From contig HF985604.1 of the NCBI GenBank assembly GCA_000431215.1, positions 33,546 to 61,378 of the forward strand: a DNA stretch of 27,833 nucleotides. The letters run 5' to 3'. Made by a program: the position numbers and the translations under genes. This document shows, one piece after another, positions 21,355 through 27,833 of the stretch (positions within the stretch are counted from its first letter, which is position 1; each line of letters starts with the position of its first letter). The notes beneath the pieces are model-generated. The model saw only the letters and a program-made list of their open reading frames with translations, was not told the origin of the DNA and did no database searches. This stretch comes from Prevotella sp. CAG:1031 (GTDB lineage: Bacteria > Bacteroidota > Bacteroidia > Bacteroidales > Muribaculaceae).

Positions 21355-21663
21355 ATGTCGTTAACTATTTTTAAACATCCCGGCGATCCTGCGGCCAATC
21401 TGAACGCGGCCATGGCTTGTCTGCGCAGGGGTGATCTTGCCGCTGCCGACGGTTATCTCGCTCATGCCGGCAACTCGGCCGACGCAATATGCGGGCGTGC
21501 CGCCGCCGCTGTTATTGCGGGGGATCTCGACCGTGCGGAACGTCTCTATGAAGAGGCTGCTGACCGCGGTAGCGTTGTTGCCGCCGCCGATCTCGAGCGG
21601 CTTCGCTCCGACCGTCGGCGTCAGGCGGTCACAATCATTCAGGATGTCGTCGAGAGTAAATGA
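21355..21663 (+). CDS. Small TPR-like protein
   Basis: This 102-residue protein has no signal peptide. Residues about 15-85 form two helical-pair repeats (L-N-A-A-M-A-C-L-R-R-G-D-L-A-A-A-D-G-Y-L and I-A-G-D-L-D-R-A-E-R-L-Y-E-E-A-A-D-R-G), a tetratricopeptide-like pattern. Similar repeats close the large DUF3868/OmpA-type proteins of Bacteroidales, so it may be a free-standing relative of that module. The frame is open from 21265; the ATG at 21355 (MSLTIFKHPG) is preferred because upstream residues are not conserved-looking. A 12-codon frame (ATG at 21336) overlaps the start. The next gene is coupled by a 4-base overlap. Confidence 0.65.
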   Translation: MSLTIFKHPGDPAANLNAAMACLRRGDLAAADGYLAHAGNSADAICGRAAAAVIAGDLDRAERLYEEAADRGSVVAAADLERLRSDRRRQAVTIIQDVVESK

Positions 21664-22016
21664 ATATCGAGGAACTGAGGGATTTTTGCCTGTCGATGGA
21701 TGGGGTCGGCGAAAAGACCCCTTTCGGGAAATTCGCCCGGCGTTACGACTCGATACTCGTGTTCTATGTCTGTGACCGTATGTTCTGCCTGACGGATATG
21801 GACGATTTCATGAGTGTCACCGTCAAGCTGACGCCTGACGAAATCGAAGAGCTCCGGATGACACGCTCTTCGGTCGGCAACCCGGTGAATCTCAGTCCGC
21901 GCCATTGGCTTCAGCTCAATCTGAACGGTGATCTGCCCGATTCCGAAATCCTCGGCCTTGTCAGTCGCGCCTATGAGATAGTCAAGGCAAAATATTCGCG
22001 CAAAAGCAGAAAGTAG
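21660..22016 (+). CDS. MmcQ/YjbR family protein
   Basis: This 118-residue protein matches the MmcQ/YjbR (DUF419) family, small proteins with a CyaY-like fold and a possible DNA-binding role. Typical features are the opening E-x-L-R-D-F-C-L-S-M, the T-P-F-G segment, F-C-L-T-D-M-D near the middle, and the S-P-R-H-W-L-Q-L-N end region followed by S-R-A-Y-E-I-V. Its function is not settled in any organism, to my knowledge. Its ATG overlaps the stop of the small TPR-like gene. It converges on the beta-barrel gene with one base between stops. Confidence 0.9.
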   Translation: MNIEELRDFCLSMDGVGEKTPFGKFARRYDSILVFYVCDRMFCLTDMDDFMSVTVKLTPDEIEELRMTRSSVGNPVNLSPRHWLQLNLNGDLPDSEILGLVSRAYEIVKAKYSRKSRK

Positions 22017-22017
22017 A

Positions 22018-24096
22018 TTATCGGCCGCCGGCTTTCGAACGGTCGGCGCTGGCGTCGATGTCGACAATCTTCTGCGCTCTGCGTTTCTGGCGTCCCCACT
22101 GGAAGTTGTAGGCTATCGTGACATATGGCATGCGCATATTGAGCCGCATGTGCTGCTCGTTGCGGTTCCATCTGTTGAGTGATTTGCTGCCCTGATCATA
22201 TCGGCCGAAAGGCATAAGTATGCCTGCTCCGAATTGCCATCCTTTCCGGTTATAAGAGAGGTCTATGACGGAAACATCTTCGCCCCAAGAAATCGTTTCG
22301 CCCCAGAGGTCGCGCTGAGAGCGCTGATACTGAGCAGTGAGAGCAACTCCCCAGTGCATTAACTGAATCTGTGCATTTCCGCTCCAGGCGTGGTTGTAGT
22401 GGGTATAGCCGGAACCTCGCATCCGTTCGGTTGTAAACATAAGGTATGCGCTTGCAGAAAACCAGTCGGGTATAATCTCAATCTCGGGAGCTAAGAAAAA
22501 ACAGATGTTCTGCAGTCCGCGGCTGTTCTCGTAGGTGGTTATGAGACGGTCGTCTTGCCAGTAGAGCAGGGGAGTGATGGCGTCGGGCGAGGTGAAGGCG
22601 CGGACGCCGAGCGTGCCGCTGAGGCGCGGCAGATTGAATCCGTAGCGTAATGTGAGCATATATGAGCTCGATGTTTTAAGATTCTGGTTGCCGACGCGCC
22701 ACTGGAAGCTGTCGAGCTGCTGGGGAACGATATTTGTTTCGGCAAGCGAAGGGGTGGACTGCCATGACGTGAAATTGAGCCTGAAGTTGTGGTTCGCATT
22801 CAGCGAATAAGTGACAGTCGCCTGTGGACGAGGGTTCCAGGAATGGGTTCCGCGGTTCGATTCGATGAAAAGGAAGTCGGTATATTGAACACCCATTCCG
22901 GCGGTAGCGGTCCATTTTCCGAAACGGTGGAAATATTCGGCGAAGAGATAGACCTTGTCCTGCCGCTGGTGGAACAGCTCCCCGCCGAGACTCTCGTATT
23001 TCGAGCGGTTGCGGTTGGCGGTGTATGACGCTCCGGCAGTGAGGCGCCCGTTACGCCAGTTTCGGATATAGTCGGTCTCTAATGCGTAGGCCTGGTTGCG
23101 GTCCCGGATATTGGTGTGGATGTCGGTCAGATATTCTGTCGCGTCGTTAAGCCGCTCCTGATAGTCGGAGTATGAGCGGCCGAAATAGAATGAGCCGCTG
23201 AAATTGGCTATGATCATCTGTCCGTGTCCAATAGACTGGTGCAGATAAAGCGACAGAGATGGAGTCTGGCCCTTGTTGCCGTGAGAATCGGTTAGCAGAA
23301 TGTCGTCAGAGCCGTCGCTGAGTTTGAGAATTCCCCGGTATAGCCATTTGTCTGTCAGATTCCGGTTCAGGTTTATCTCGGCGATGAAAACCGTGGTGTC
23401 GGGCTTCACATAGTTATAGGAAATCCATGCGCCCAGAGAACTGTTGTCGAGCGAGCCGCCGCGCGGTGTTTCGTCGCGGGTCAGAGAGGTGCCGTCGGGA
23501 TAGGTGAATGTCTCGCTATAATCGCGGTAGGTTCTGATTTTATTTGTCAGCTTGAAATTGGCACCGGCCTCCCATTGCGATCTGCCATTGTTGAGTTTGA
23601 CGTCGGCCATATAGTTTCCCCATGCGACGTTGAGTACCGGCCTCGCCGAGGTCATCAGCGATCCACCCGCCGTCGGGTTTGCCACAATGAAATTCACTAC
23701 GTGGTTCGCTGCGCCGTAGCGCAGTCCCGGATTGTCGATCCATTCAACCCGTCTGATTGTCTCGGGCAAGAGTGCCCTTACTTGTTCGATCGTCGATTCA
23801 CGGCCGTTTATGCGCACCTGGACAGATTCTCCCGACGCCTGGATGGTTCCGAGCGCATCGTTGACTGCAAGGGCAGGAATCATGAGGTTGTTGAGAAGCT
23901 GCATTCCGTTTCTGGAATTTTCGACGGTGCTTTTCGACGGATGGTAGACATCCATATCGGCCTTTCGGATAACCTTCGGTGCCTGAATTACAACCTCATG
24001 CAATTCATGAGCCGAAACCGTGTCGGCCGGTTCTGTCTGAGACATTGCGAAAAGTGGGCAGAGCGTGGCTGCCAGAGAAGTGATTATTGCTTTCAT
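22018..24096 (-). CDS. TonB-plug-containing outer-membrane beta-barrel protein
   Basis: The protein has 692 residues. A signal peptide (MKAIITSLAATLCPLFAMSQ) is followed by a plug-like domain (about 35-150) with V-Q-V-R-I-N-G-R-E-S and I-R-R-V-E-W-I-D-N-P-G-L-R-Y-G-A. The remainder is a long series of alternating aromatic beta strands typical of the 'outer membrane beta-barrel' receptor group. The N-terminal carboxypeptidase-regulatory-like domain usual in that group is missing, and no SusD partner is adjacent, so the ligand is unknown. Two starts are possible; the ATG at 24096 is preferred over 24114 because the predicted ECF-type -10 element (24117-24123) would put the transcription start downstream of 24114. 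The gene ends one base from the convergent YjbR-like gene. Confidence 0.85.
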   Translation of the reverse strand: MKAIITSLAATLCPLFAMSQTEPADTVSAHELHEVVIQAPKVIRKADMDVYHPSKSTVENSRNGMQLLNNLMIPALAVNDALGTIQASGESVQVRINGRESTIEQVRALLPETIRRVEWIDNPGLRYGAANHVVNFIVANPTAGGSLMTSARPVLNVAWGNYMADVKLNNGRSQWEAGANFKLTNKIRTYRDYSETFTYPDGTSLTRDETPRGGSLDNSSLGAWISYNYVKPDTTVFIAEINLNRNLTDKWLYRGILKLSDGSDDILLTDSHGNKGQTPSLSLYLHQSIGHGQMIIANFSGSFYFGRSYSDYQERLNDATEYLTDIHTNIRDRNQAYALETDYIRNWRNGRLTAGASYTANRNRSKYESLGGELFHQRQDKVYLFAEYFHRFGKWTATAGMGVQYTDFLFIESNRGTHSWNPRPQATVTYSLNANHNFRLNFTSWQSTPSLAETNIVPQQLDSFQWRVGNQNLKTSSSYMLTLRYGFNLPRLSGTLGVRAFTSPDAITPLLYWQDDRLITTYENSRGLQNICFFLAPEIEIIPDWFSASAYLMFTTERMRGSGYTHYNHAWSGNAQIQLMHWGVALTAQYQRSQRDLWGETISWGEDVSVIDLSYNRKGWQFGAGILMPFGRYDQGSKSLNRWNRNEQHMRLNMRMPYVTIAYNFQWGRQKRRAQKIVDIDASADRSKAGGR

Positions 24097-24116
24097 TCGG
24101 GCTTTAGTTGTCATAA

Positions 24117-24147
24117 ATATGACGCACGCTCCTGCAGGAAGGTGACA
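24117..24147 (-). promoter_or_regulatory. Candidate ECF sigma promoter of the beta-barrel gene
   Basis: On the minus strand TGTCACC (24147-24141), exactly 17 bases, then GTCATAT (24123-24117). It matches the candidate promoter of the ECF sigma operon (TGTCACA, 17 bases, GTCTTAT). No housekeeping TAnnTTTG element is present in this gap. Confidence 0.5.
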
Positions 24148-24176
24148 GTATGGCGGTTATTTTTTATCTGCCAGGT

Positions 24177-24210
24177 AAAAAAGGGCCGCGCCCGTAGAAG
24201 AGCGCGGCCC
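24177..24210 (-). terminator. Intrinsic terminator after the large surface protein gene
   Basis: On the minus strand GGGCCGCGC (24210-24202) pairs perfectly with GCGCGGCCC (24191-24183), followed by six T (24182-24177). Confidence 0.9.
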
Positions 24211-24230
24211 CGGTATGATAAATGAAGAGT

Positions 24231-27200
24231 TCAGTCGACGACAACTTTTTCGGCTTTGCCGTCGGTTATGCTGATGAAAATTCCCGATTCAGGTTTGCTG
24301 ATACGGCGCCCCATGAGGTCGTAATAGGCCGGTGCGGCTGTCGGGATGGAGATATTTTCGCTGAGACCGGCAAGCGTGAGGCTGACAGTGGCGGCTTCGC
24401 TGACAGCGCCCGGGCCGTAGTTGTAGACCGGCACTACCGTGTAGCTGAAAGAGTATGAGCCGTCGGGTGCGTCATCGGCGAGCGGTGAGTCGATGAATGA
24501 GAGCGCTGCAACGGGCTTGTCGGTCAGTTGAACGCCGTCGCGGAAAATGTGGTATCCTTCGATAGCGAGGTCGGCGGGAATCTCGGGCGCAGGCTCATAG
24601 GTAACGTCATCGACGAAGAGAGCCAGTGTGTCGTAGCTGTCGTGGTTGATGGCGAAGTATGTAGCCCCTTCGGGAAGAGTGAAAGAGAATTCAGTCCAGT
24701 CTTCGGGAACCTCGCGGTTTTCCGGGAGACCATTGACTGCGGTCACTTCATTCACGAAGTCCTCATGCCTGTTGCCTGTTGTCGAATAGAACACCCTGAA
24801 AGTCTCGGGCCACGCGACAGTGAAGCTCTTGGCCATGAATTTTACAGTCTGTGCTTTGGCCGACAGGGCGGGCGAGATTAGCCAGTTGTCGTTCTGGCCT
24901 TCGGCACCGCTTACGCCCATCATGAACGAGTCGCCGCTGTAGGGCTCGGCATCGAGGTAGTAGCTTTCGGGCACTTCCGCGATTTCGCGGTTGAAGAGCT
25001 GGAAGGCCATCGGGGCTGTCTGATACGGGTTGTTGTATTCGCGGAACACGTTGTAGGTGCGAAGTCCGTCGCCGTCGTAGACAGTCCATTCTCCGGCGCC
25101 GCTGATAGACATCGGAGTGTAGTCTTCGCTTTCGAAATCATCGGTGACGACAGTGGTCTTACCAAGTTCGTTGACAGGTTCGTCCCAGGCCAAAGCGACA
25201 TTGCGCCCGTCGGCAGTCGCGGTAAGTCCTGTGGGGGCTGCGAAGGGTTTGCGCCTGACTGTCACGTCGAATACGGCAATATTGTCGGCAGGTGTGGCTT
25301 CGCCGTCGGTTACAGCTTCGATCGCTACTGTCAGTCTGTCGGGTGCGTCGAGAGGAACTGTATATTCGAAAGCGGCATCTCCGAAGGCGTTGGCGGGGAG
25401 GTCGCCGAGCTCGACAGTCTCGATAATGTTGCCGTTGACTTTCAGTTGGACTTTGGCCGATCCGGCGGTTTCTGTTCCGAGATTCTCGATATGGGCTTTC
25501 ATTGACAGTTTATCGCCGGGCACCGATAATTCGGGACATGAGGCGCTGACGATGCGCAGTTCGCAGGCGGCGAGGTCGCGCACACGGATATTGTCGAATG
25601 GAACGCTCCATGTGTGGTCATCGTCGTTGTGTGTGGCGGTCAGGCGAAGCTCAAACTGCACCGCTCCGTCGGCTTTGAGAGCGTCGAGCGGAATGCGTGC
25701 CTGCGTCCATCGGGTTGTCGGGGCTGCCTGCAGATCAATTGTCTTTATGACGGCAAGCGCTTTGGTGCCTCCGGCAGCGAGAACGTCTATTGTGCTTCCT
25801 TGTCCCTGATACCAGAATTCAAGAACTGGCTCAGAGGCTTGCGAGATGTCGGCGCGCAGACTGACGAGCCCGAACATTGCGTCTTTCTCAACCGGCAGCC
25901 AGTAATAGAAGCCGTTGTCGCCGTCGTGGGATGTCAGCGGTGTAGGCGCATCGGGGTCGTCGGGGTCGATCAGCGAAGCGAAATAGTCATCGTCGACAGT
26001 GCCGTACATCTGTGTCGATGAACCTGTAGTGGCCGGGTCGATCAGCCATAAACCGTCGTAGCGGCCGTCGGTGAATGATTCAGTGAATGGAAGTGCGCCG
26101 GGTTGTCCGACGGTGGCGATATTCGACGAGGTGTCGAGCGAATATCTCTCACCGAAGCCGGCTGTTACCTGATAGGCGAAGAAATCCTGACCGGTAAGAT
26201 CGGAATAATCGAACTCATAAGAGGTCTCTCCGGTTGTGGCGACAGCGGGATCGTAGTAGTTGCCGAAGGCATCGAAAATATAATATGTGAGATTATCGGT
26301 GTCGACATATCCGCCGTTTTCGCCGACTTCGCCGGGCGCCGTCCACGAAAGGGTGGCCTTCTTATAGTCGTCGGATACATTCAGGCGCACGTCGCCGGGA
26401 GCCAGCGGTGTGTCGGGTCCGCAGAATATACTCTTGTGCTCGACCATATCGCCGGCTTTGTCGCCGACATACGCCACTCCGGTGAACCGGTTGTTTATGC
26501 CGGCATACATCTCGACATTCTCGAGTGTTATAACCTGCCCCGGTTTGACATTGTCGTAAGTGAACTTATCGACGCCCCAGCGCGAGGTGATCTCCACCTT
26601 GGTTATCTCGGCAAGGTCGGCACCGCTTCTGGTCTTAGTCGGAGCGGTGTAGACAACTGTAGCTTTGAGCTCCCCCTTGGGGGCGAGAGTCCACGTCAGA
26701 GTGCCGGCGGCTGGCGGATCGACAACTACCGGGGGCGTTACCGAGCCTTCGCGCACACCGACATTGCGCAGTTTGATCGTTCCTTTCTGATCTTTTTTCG
26801 TTGTGCCGTGGAATCCGAAATAATAATAATTCTCTTCTCCGACGGCGACGTTGAACTCCTGTTTGACGAAATCCTTCTCTTTATAGACCGTGCGCGGAGC
26901 AATCTCGACTGTCATGCCGGCCACAGTCGGGGCAGTACCCATCTTAGCCGCGAGCTCGACGTTAGGTGTTCCCGAACCCATAATGCCGACCTCGAAAGAG
27001 AGAACATAGTTGCCGGGCTTGATGTGGACGGGCACGGTGATGAGCCAGTCGTCGTTGGCGTCGACATTGGGGTCGTTCGGCACCATCAGGGCGGCATATC
27101 CGTTCGATGTGGTGTAGATCCATTTACGGTTGTCGCCGTTGGAGTTTATTTCGGTGTAGTTGGCGGCTTCCGGGCATCCTTTGCCCAAAATATGTGTGAA

Positions 27201-27389
27201 AGGTACTTCCACGGCATTTGCCGGAGCTTCGGCCGGCATCCGTAGCAGAGGGGCGCGCCGCTGGGTCGAGGCGTGGCCTGCCGCATTGAACTGCCTGATA
27301 TTTTTGCCCGTCGGTCGAGCGGAGCGCTCTACGGCCGGCATAGTAATCGAAGACAGAACAGCCATAATAATTAGTAGGGAATGTTTCAT
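24231..27389 (-). CDS. Large secreted multi-domain surface protein (fibronectin III and cleaved-adhesin/choice-of-anchor J domains)
   Basis: The protein has 1052 residues. A signal peptide (MKHSLLIIMAVLSSITMPA) leads to an N-terminal beta-sandwich (about 55-215), two fibronectin III-like modules (about 220-430), a first choice-of-anchor J domain (about 435-610, ending F-D-N-I-R-V-R), a CARDB-like module (about 615-715), and a second anchor J / cleaved-adhesin domain (about 730-915) with N-D-N-W-L-I-S-P-A-L-S. A last fibronectin-like module (about 925-1000) precedes the C-terminal motif Y-D-L-M-G-R-R-I ... G-I-F-I ... K-V-V-V, which resembles type IX secretion sorting tails. It probably sits on the cell surface and binds host or dietary material. 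The ATG at 27389 follows a perfect promoter; a further methionine in frame at 27419 lies at or upstream of the transcription start. Confidence 0.85.
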   Translation of the reverse strand: MKHSLLIIMAVLSSITMPAVERSARPTGKNIRQFNAAGHASTQRRAPLLRMPAEAPANAVEVPFTHILGKGCPEAANYTEINSNGDNRKWIYTTSNGYAALMVPNDPNVDANDDWLITVPVHIKPGNYVLSFEVGIMGSGTPNVELAAKMGTAPTVAGMTVEIAPRTVYKEKDFVKQEFNVAVGEENYYYFGFHGTTKKDQKGTIKLRNVGVREGSVTPPVVVDPPAAGTLTWTLAPKGELKATVVYTAPTKTRSGADLAEITKVEITSRWGVDKFTYDNVKPGQVITLENVEMYAGINNRFTGVAYVGDKAGDMVEHKSIFCGPDTPLAPGDVRLNVSDDYKKATLSWTAPGEVGENGGYVDTDNLTYYIFDAFGNYYDPAVATTGETSYEFDYSDLTGQDFFAYQVTAGFGERYSLDTSSNIATVGQPGALPFTESFTDGRYDGLWLIDPATTGSSTQMYGTVDDDYFASLIDPDDPDAPTPLTSHDGDNGFYYWLPVEKDAMFGLVSLRADISQASEPVLEFWYQGQGSTIDVLAAGGTKALAVIKTIDLQAAPTTRWTQARIPLDALKADGAVQFELRLTATHNDDDHTWSVPFDNIRVRDLAACELRIVSASCPELSVPGDKLSMKAHIENLGTETAGSAKVQLKVNGNIIETVELGDLPANAFGDAAFEYTVPLDAPDRLTVAIEAVTDGEATPADNIAVFDVTVRRKPFAAPTGLTATADGRNVALAWDEPVNELGKTTVVTDDFESEDYTPMSISGAGEWTVYDGDGLRTYNVFREYNNPYQTAPMAFQLFNREIAEVPESYYLDAEPYSGDSFMMGVSGAEGQNDNWLISPALSAKAQTVKFMAKSFTVAWPETFRVFYSTTGNRHEDFVNEVTAVNGLPENREVPEDWTEFSFTLPEGATYFAINHDSYDTLALFVDDVTYEPAPEIPADLAIEGYHIFRDGVQLTDKPVAALSFIDSPLADDAPDGSYSFSYTVVPVYNYGPGAVSEAATVSLTLAGLSENISIPTAAPAYYDLMGRRISKPESGIFISITDGKAEKVVVD

Positions 27390-27416
27390 AGAAGTGATTA
27401 AATTGGTGTTATATTG

Positions 27417-27448
27417 CAAAGGTAAAATAAAAAATCTAAAATTCCAAA
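27417..27448 (-). promoter_or_regulatory. Promoter of the large surface protein gene
   Basis: On the minus strand TTTG (27448-27445), exactly 20 bases, then TACCTTTG (27424-27417). Predicted transcription start is near 27412, giving a leader of about 23 bases to the ATG at 27389. Confidence 0.8.
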
Positions 27449-27573
27449 TATGTTTGATAATTATGGCTAATAATGTGTCGTTTTTAAATTGTTCCGAGGC
27501 TTCAACGGATTATTTCGCATAAAACCTTTTTCATAATTCGGGAAGGCTGCAATGGATTTCGGAGGGTTTTTAT

Positions 27574-27581
27574 TATCTTTG
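27574..27581 (+). promoter_or_regulatory. -7 element of the right-edge gene
   Basis: TATCTTTG is a perfect -7 match and ends seven bases before the ATG at 27589. No -33 element was found at the usual spacing. Confidence 0.5.
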
Positions 27582-27588
27582 CAAGATT

Positions 27589-27833
27589 ATGAGAGGACTG
27601 ATTCTTTGCGCCGTTATGGCGGTTGCTCTGGCTGCCCGCGGCGGTTCCATATCTTTCGTGTCGGCCACGCGGCCGGTTCTTGAGGCAGACGCGCCCTCCT
27701 CGTCGGGGCTGAATGCTGTCTATGTGGCCGACGGTGTCGCCGGGCTTCAGATCGTTTATCATGCCGACTCGCCGGGGGGGCAGGTCTCATGGCAGCGTTT
27801 CAGCACCCTCGGCGGCGGCTACGCCGAACCGAT
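27589..27833 (+). CDS. Secreted protein of unknown function, N-terminal fragment (cut by window edge)
   Basis: An ATG at 27589 opens a frame that runs to the window end (81 codons visible). The first residues MRGLILCAVMAVALAARGG look like a signal peptide. The mature start contains S-S-G-L-N-A-V-Y-V-A-D-G-V-A-G and W-Q-R-F-S-T-L-G-G-G-Y-A-E, a pattern I associate with conserved secreted Bacteroidales proteins of unknown function; I cannot name the family. It is divergent from the large surface protein gene, with 199 bases between start codons and a promoter for each. Confidence 0.7.
   Translation, partial: MRGLILCAVMAVALAARGGSISFVSATRPVLEADAPSSSGLNAVYVADGVAGLQIVYHADSPGGQVSWQRFSTLGGGYAEP

Noticed and set aside
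21336..21374. Short frame of 12 codons starting at 21336 as a leader peptide
   Set aside because: It is too short to support; no attenuator hairpin follows.
26103..27245. Open frame of 380 codons on the plus strand inside the large surface protein gene
   Set aside because: The minus-strand protein has a promoter, signal peptide and recognisable domains; the opposite frame shows none.
1..27833. CRISPR arrays, insertion sequences, tRNA or rRNA genes, phage genes
   Set aside because: Reading both strands gave no direct-repeat array, transposase, cloverleaf or phage protein.

Overview
The window reads as chromosomal DNA of a Bacteroidales bacterium, most like the Muribaculaceae. Signs of this are many promoters of the Bacteroidetes type (TTTG or TTG, about 20 bases, then TAnnTTTG), the phylum-specific families DUF4295, DUF4292 and DUF6249, the cysteine-poor form of ribosomal protein L33, and large secreted multi-domain surface proteins. 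The family-level placement is an inference. I saw no rRNA, tRNA, CRISPR array, insertion sequence or phage gene.

Layout. Bases 1-50 (minus) hold the first codons of ispD, divergent from a SecB-like small protein (127-612). A minus-strand block follows: a COG0523 metal-chaperone GTPase with a histidine-rich loop, an intervening terminator, and the ribosomal operon rpmB-rpmG-DUF4295. On the plus strand come a small lipoprotein and the operon lptG-like / ribBA / SpoU methyltransferase (3375-7074). This meets a minus-strand envelope-signalling block (7055-9366): a DUF6249 membrane protein, an ECF sigma factor, a small two-helix membrane protein, and, upstream, an RsiV-like lipoprotein. acpP and fabF (9649-11310) are followed by about 430 bases without a gene; these contain a consensus promoter and a terminator 65 bases apart, a possible small RNA.

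A minus-strand operon (11744-16159) encodes dUTPase, a TPR protein, a DUF4292 lipoprotein and an EnvC-like murein hydrolase activator. Divergent from it are a metal-binding lipoprotein and an ABC ATPase without a permease, then the translationally coupled GDP-L-fucose operon gmd-fcl-manC (17901-21252), which leads from mannose-1-phosphate to GDP-fucose. Two small genes follow (TPR-like, YjbR-like). On the minus strand are a TonB-plug outer-membrane beta-barrel protein (22018-24096) and a large secreted adhesin-like protein (24231-27389). A divergent secreted protein runs off the right end.

The most interesting lead is regulatory. The ECF sigma operon and the distant beta-barrel gene each carry TGTCAC, 17 bases, then GTC(T/A)TAT upstream, the pattern expected if the sigma factor controls both itself and the barrel. 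Other leads are the orphan promoter-terminator pair, four genes whose -7 element ends only 5-7 bases before the start codon (probable leaderless mRNAs), and the COG0523 GTPase placed behind an attenuator-like terminator of a ribosomal operon.
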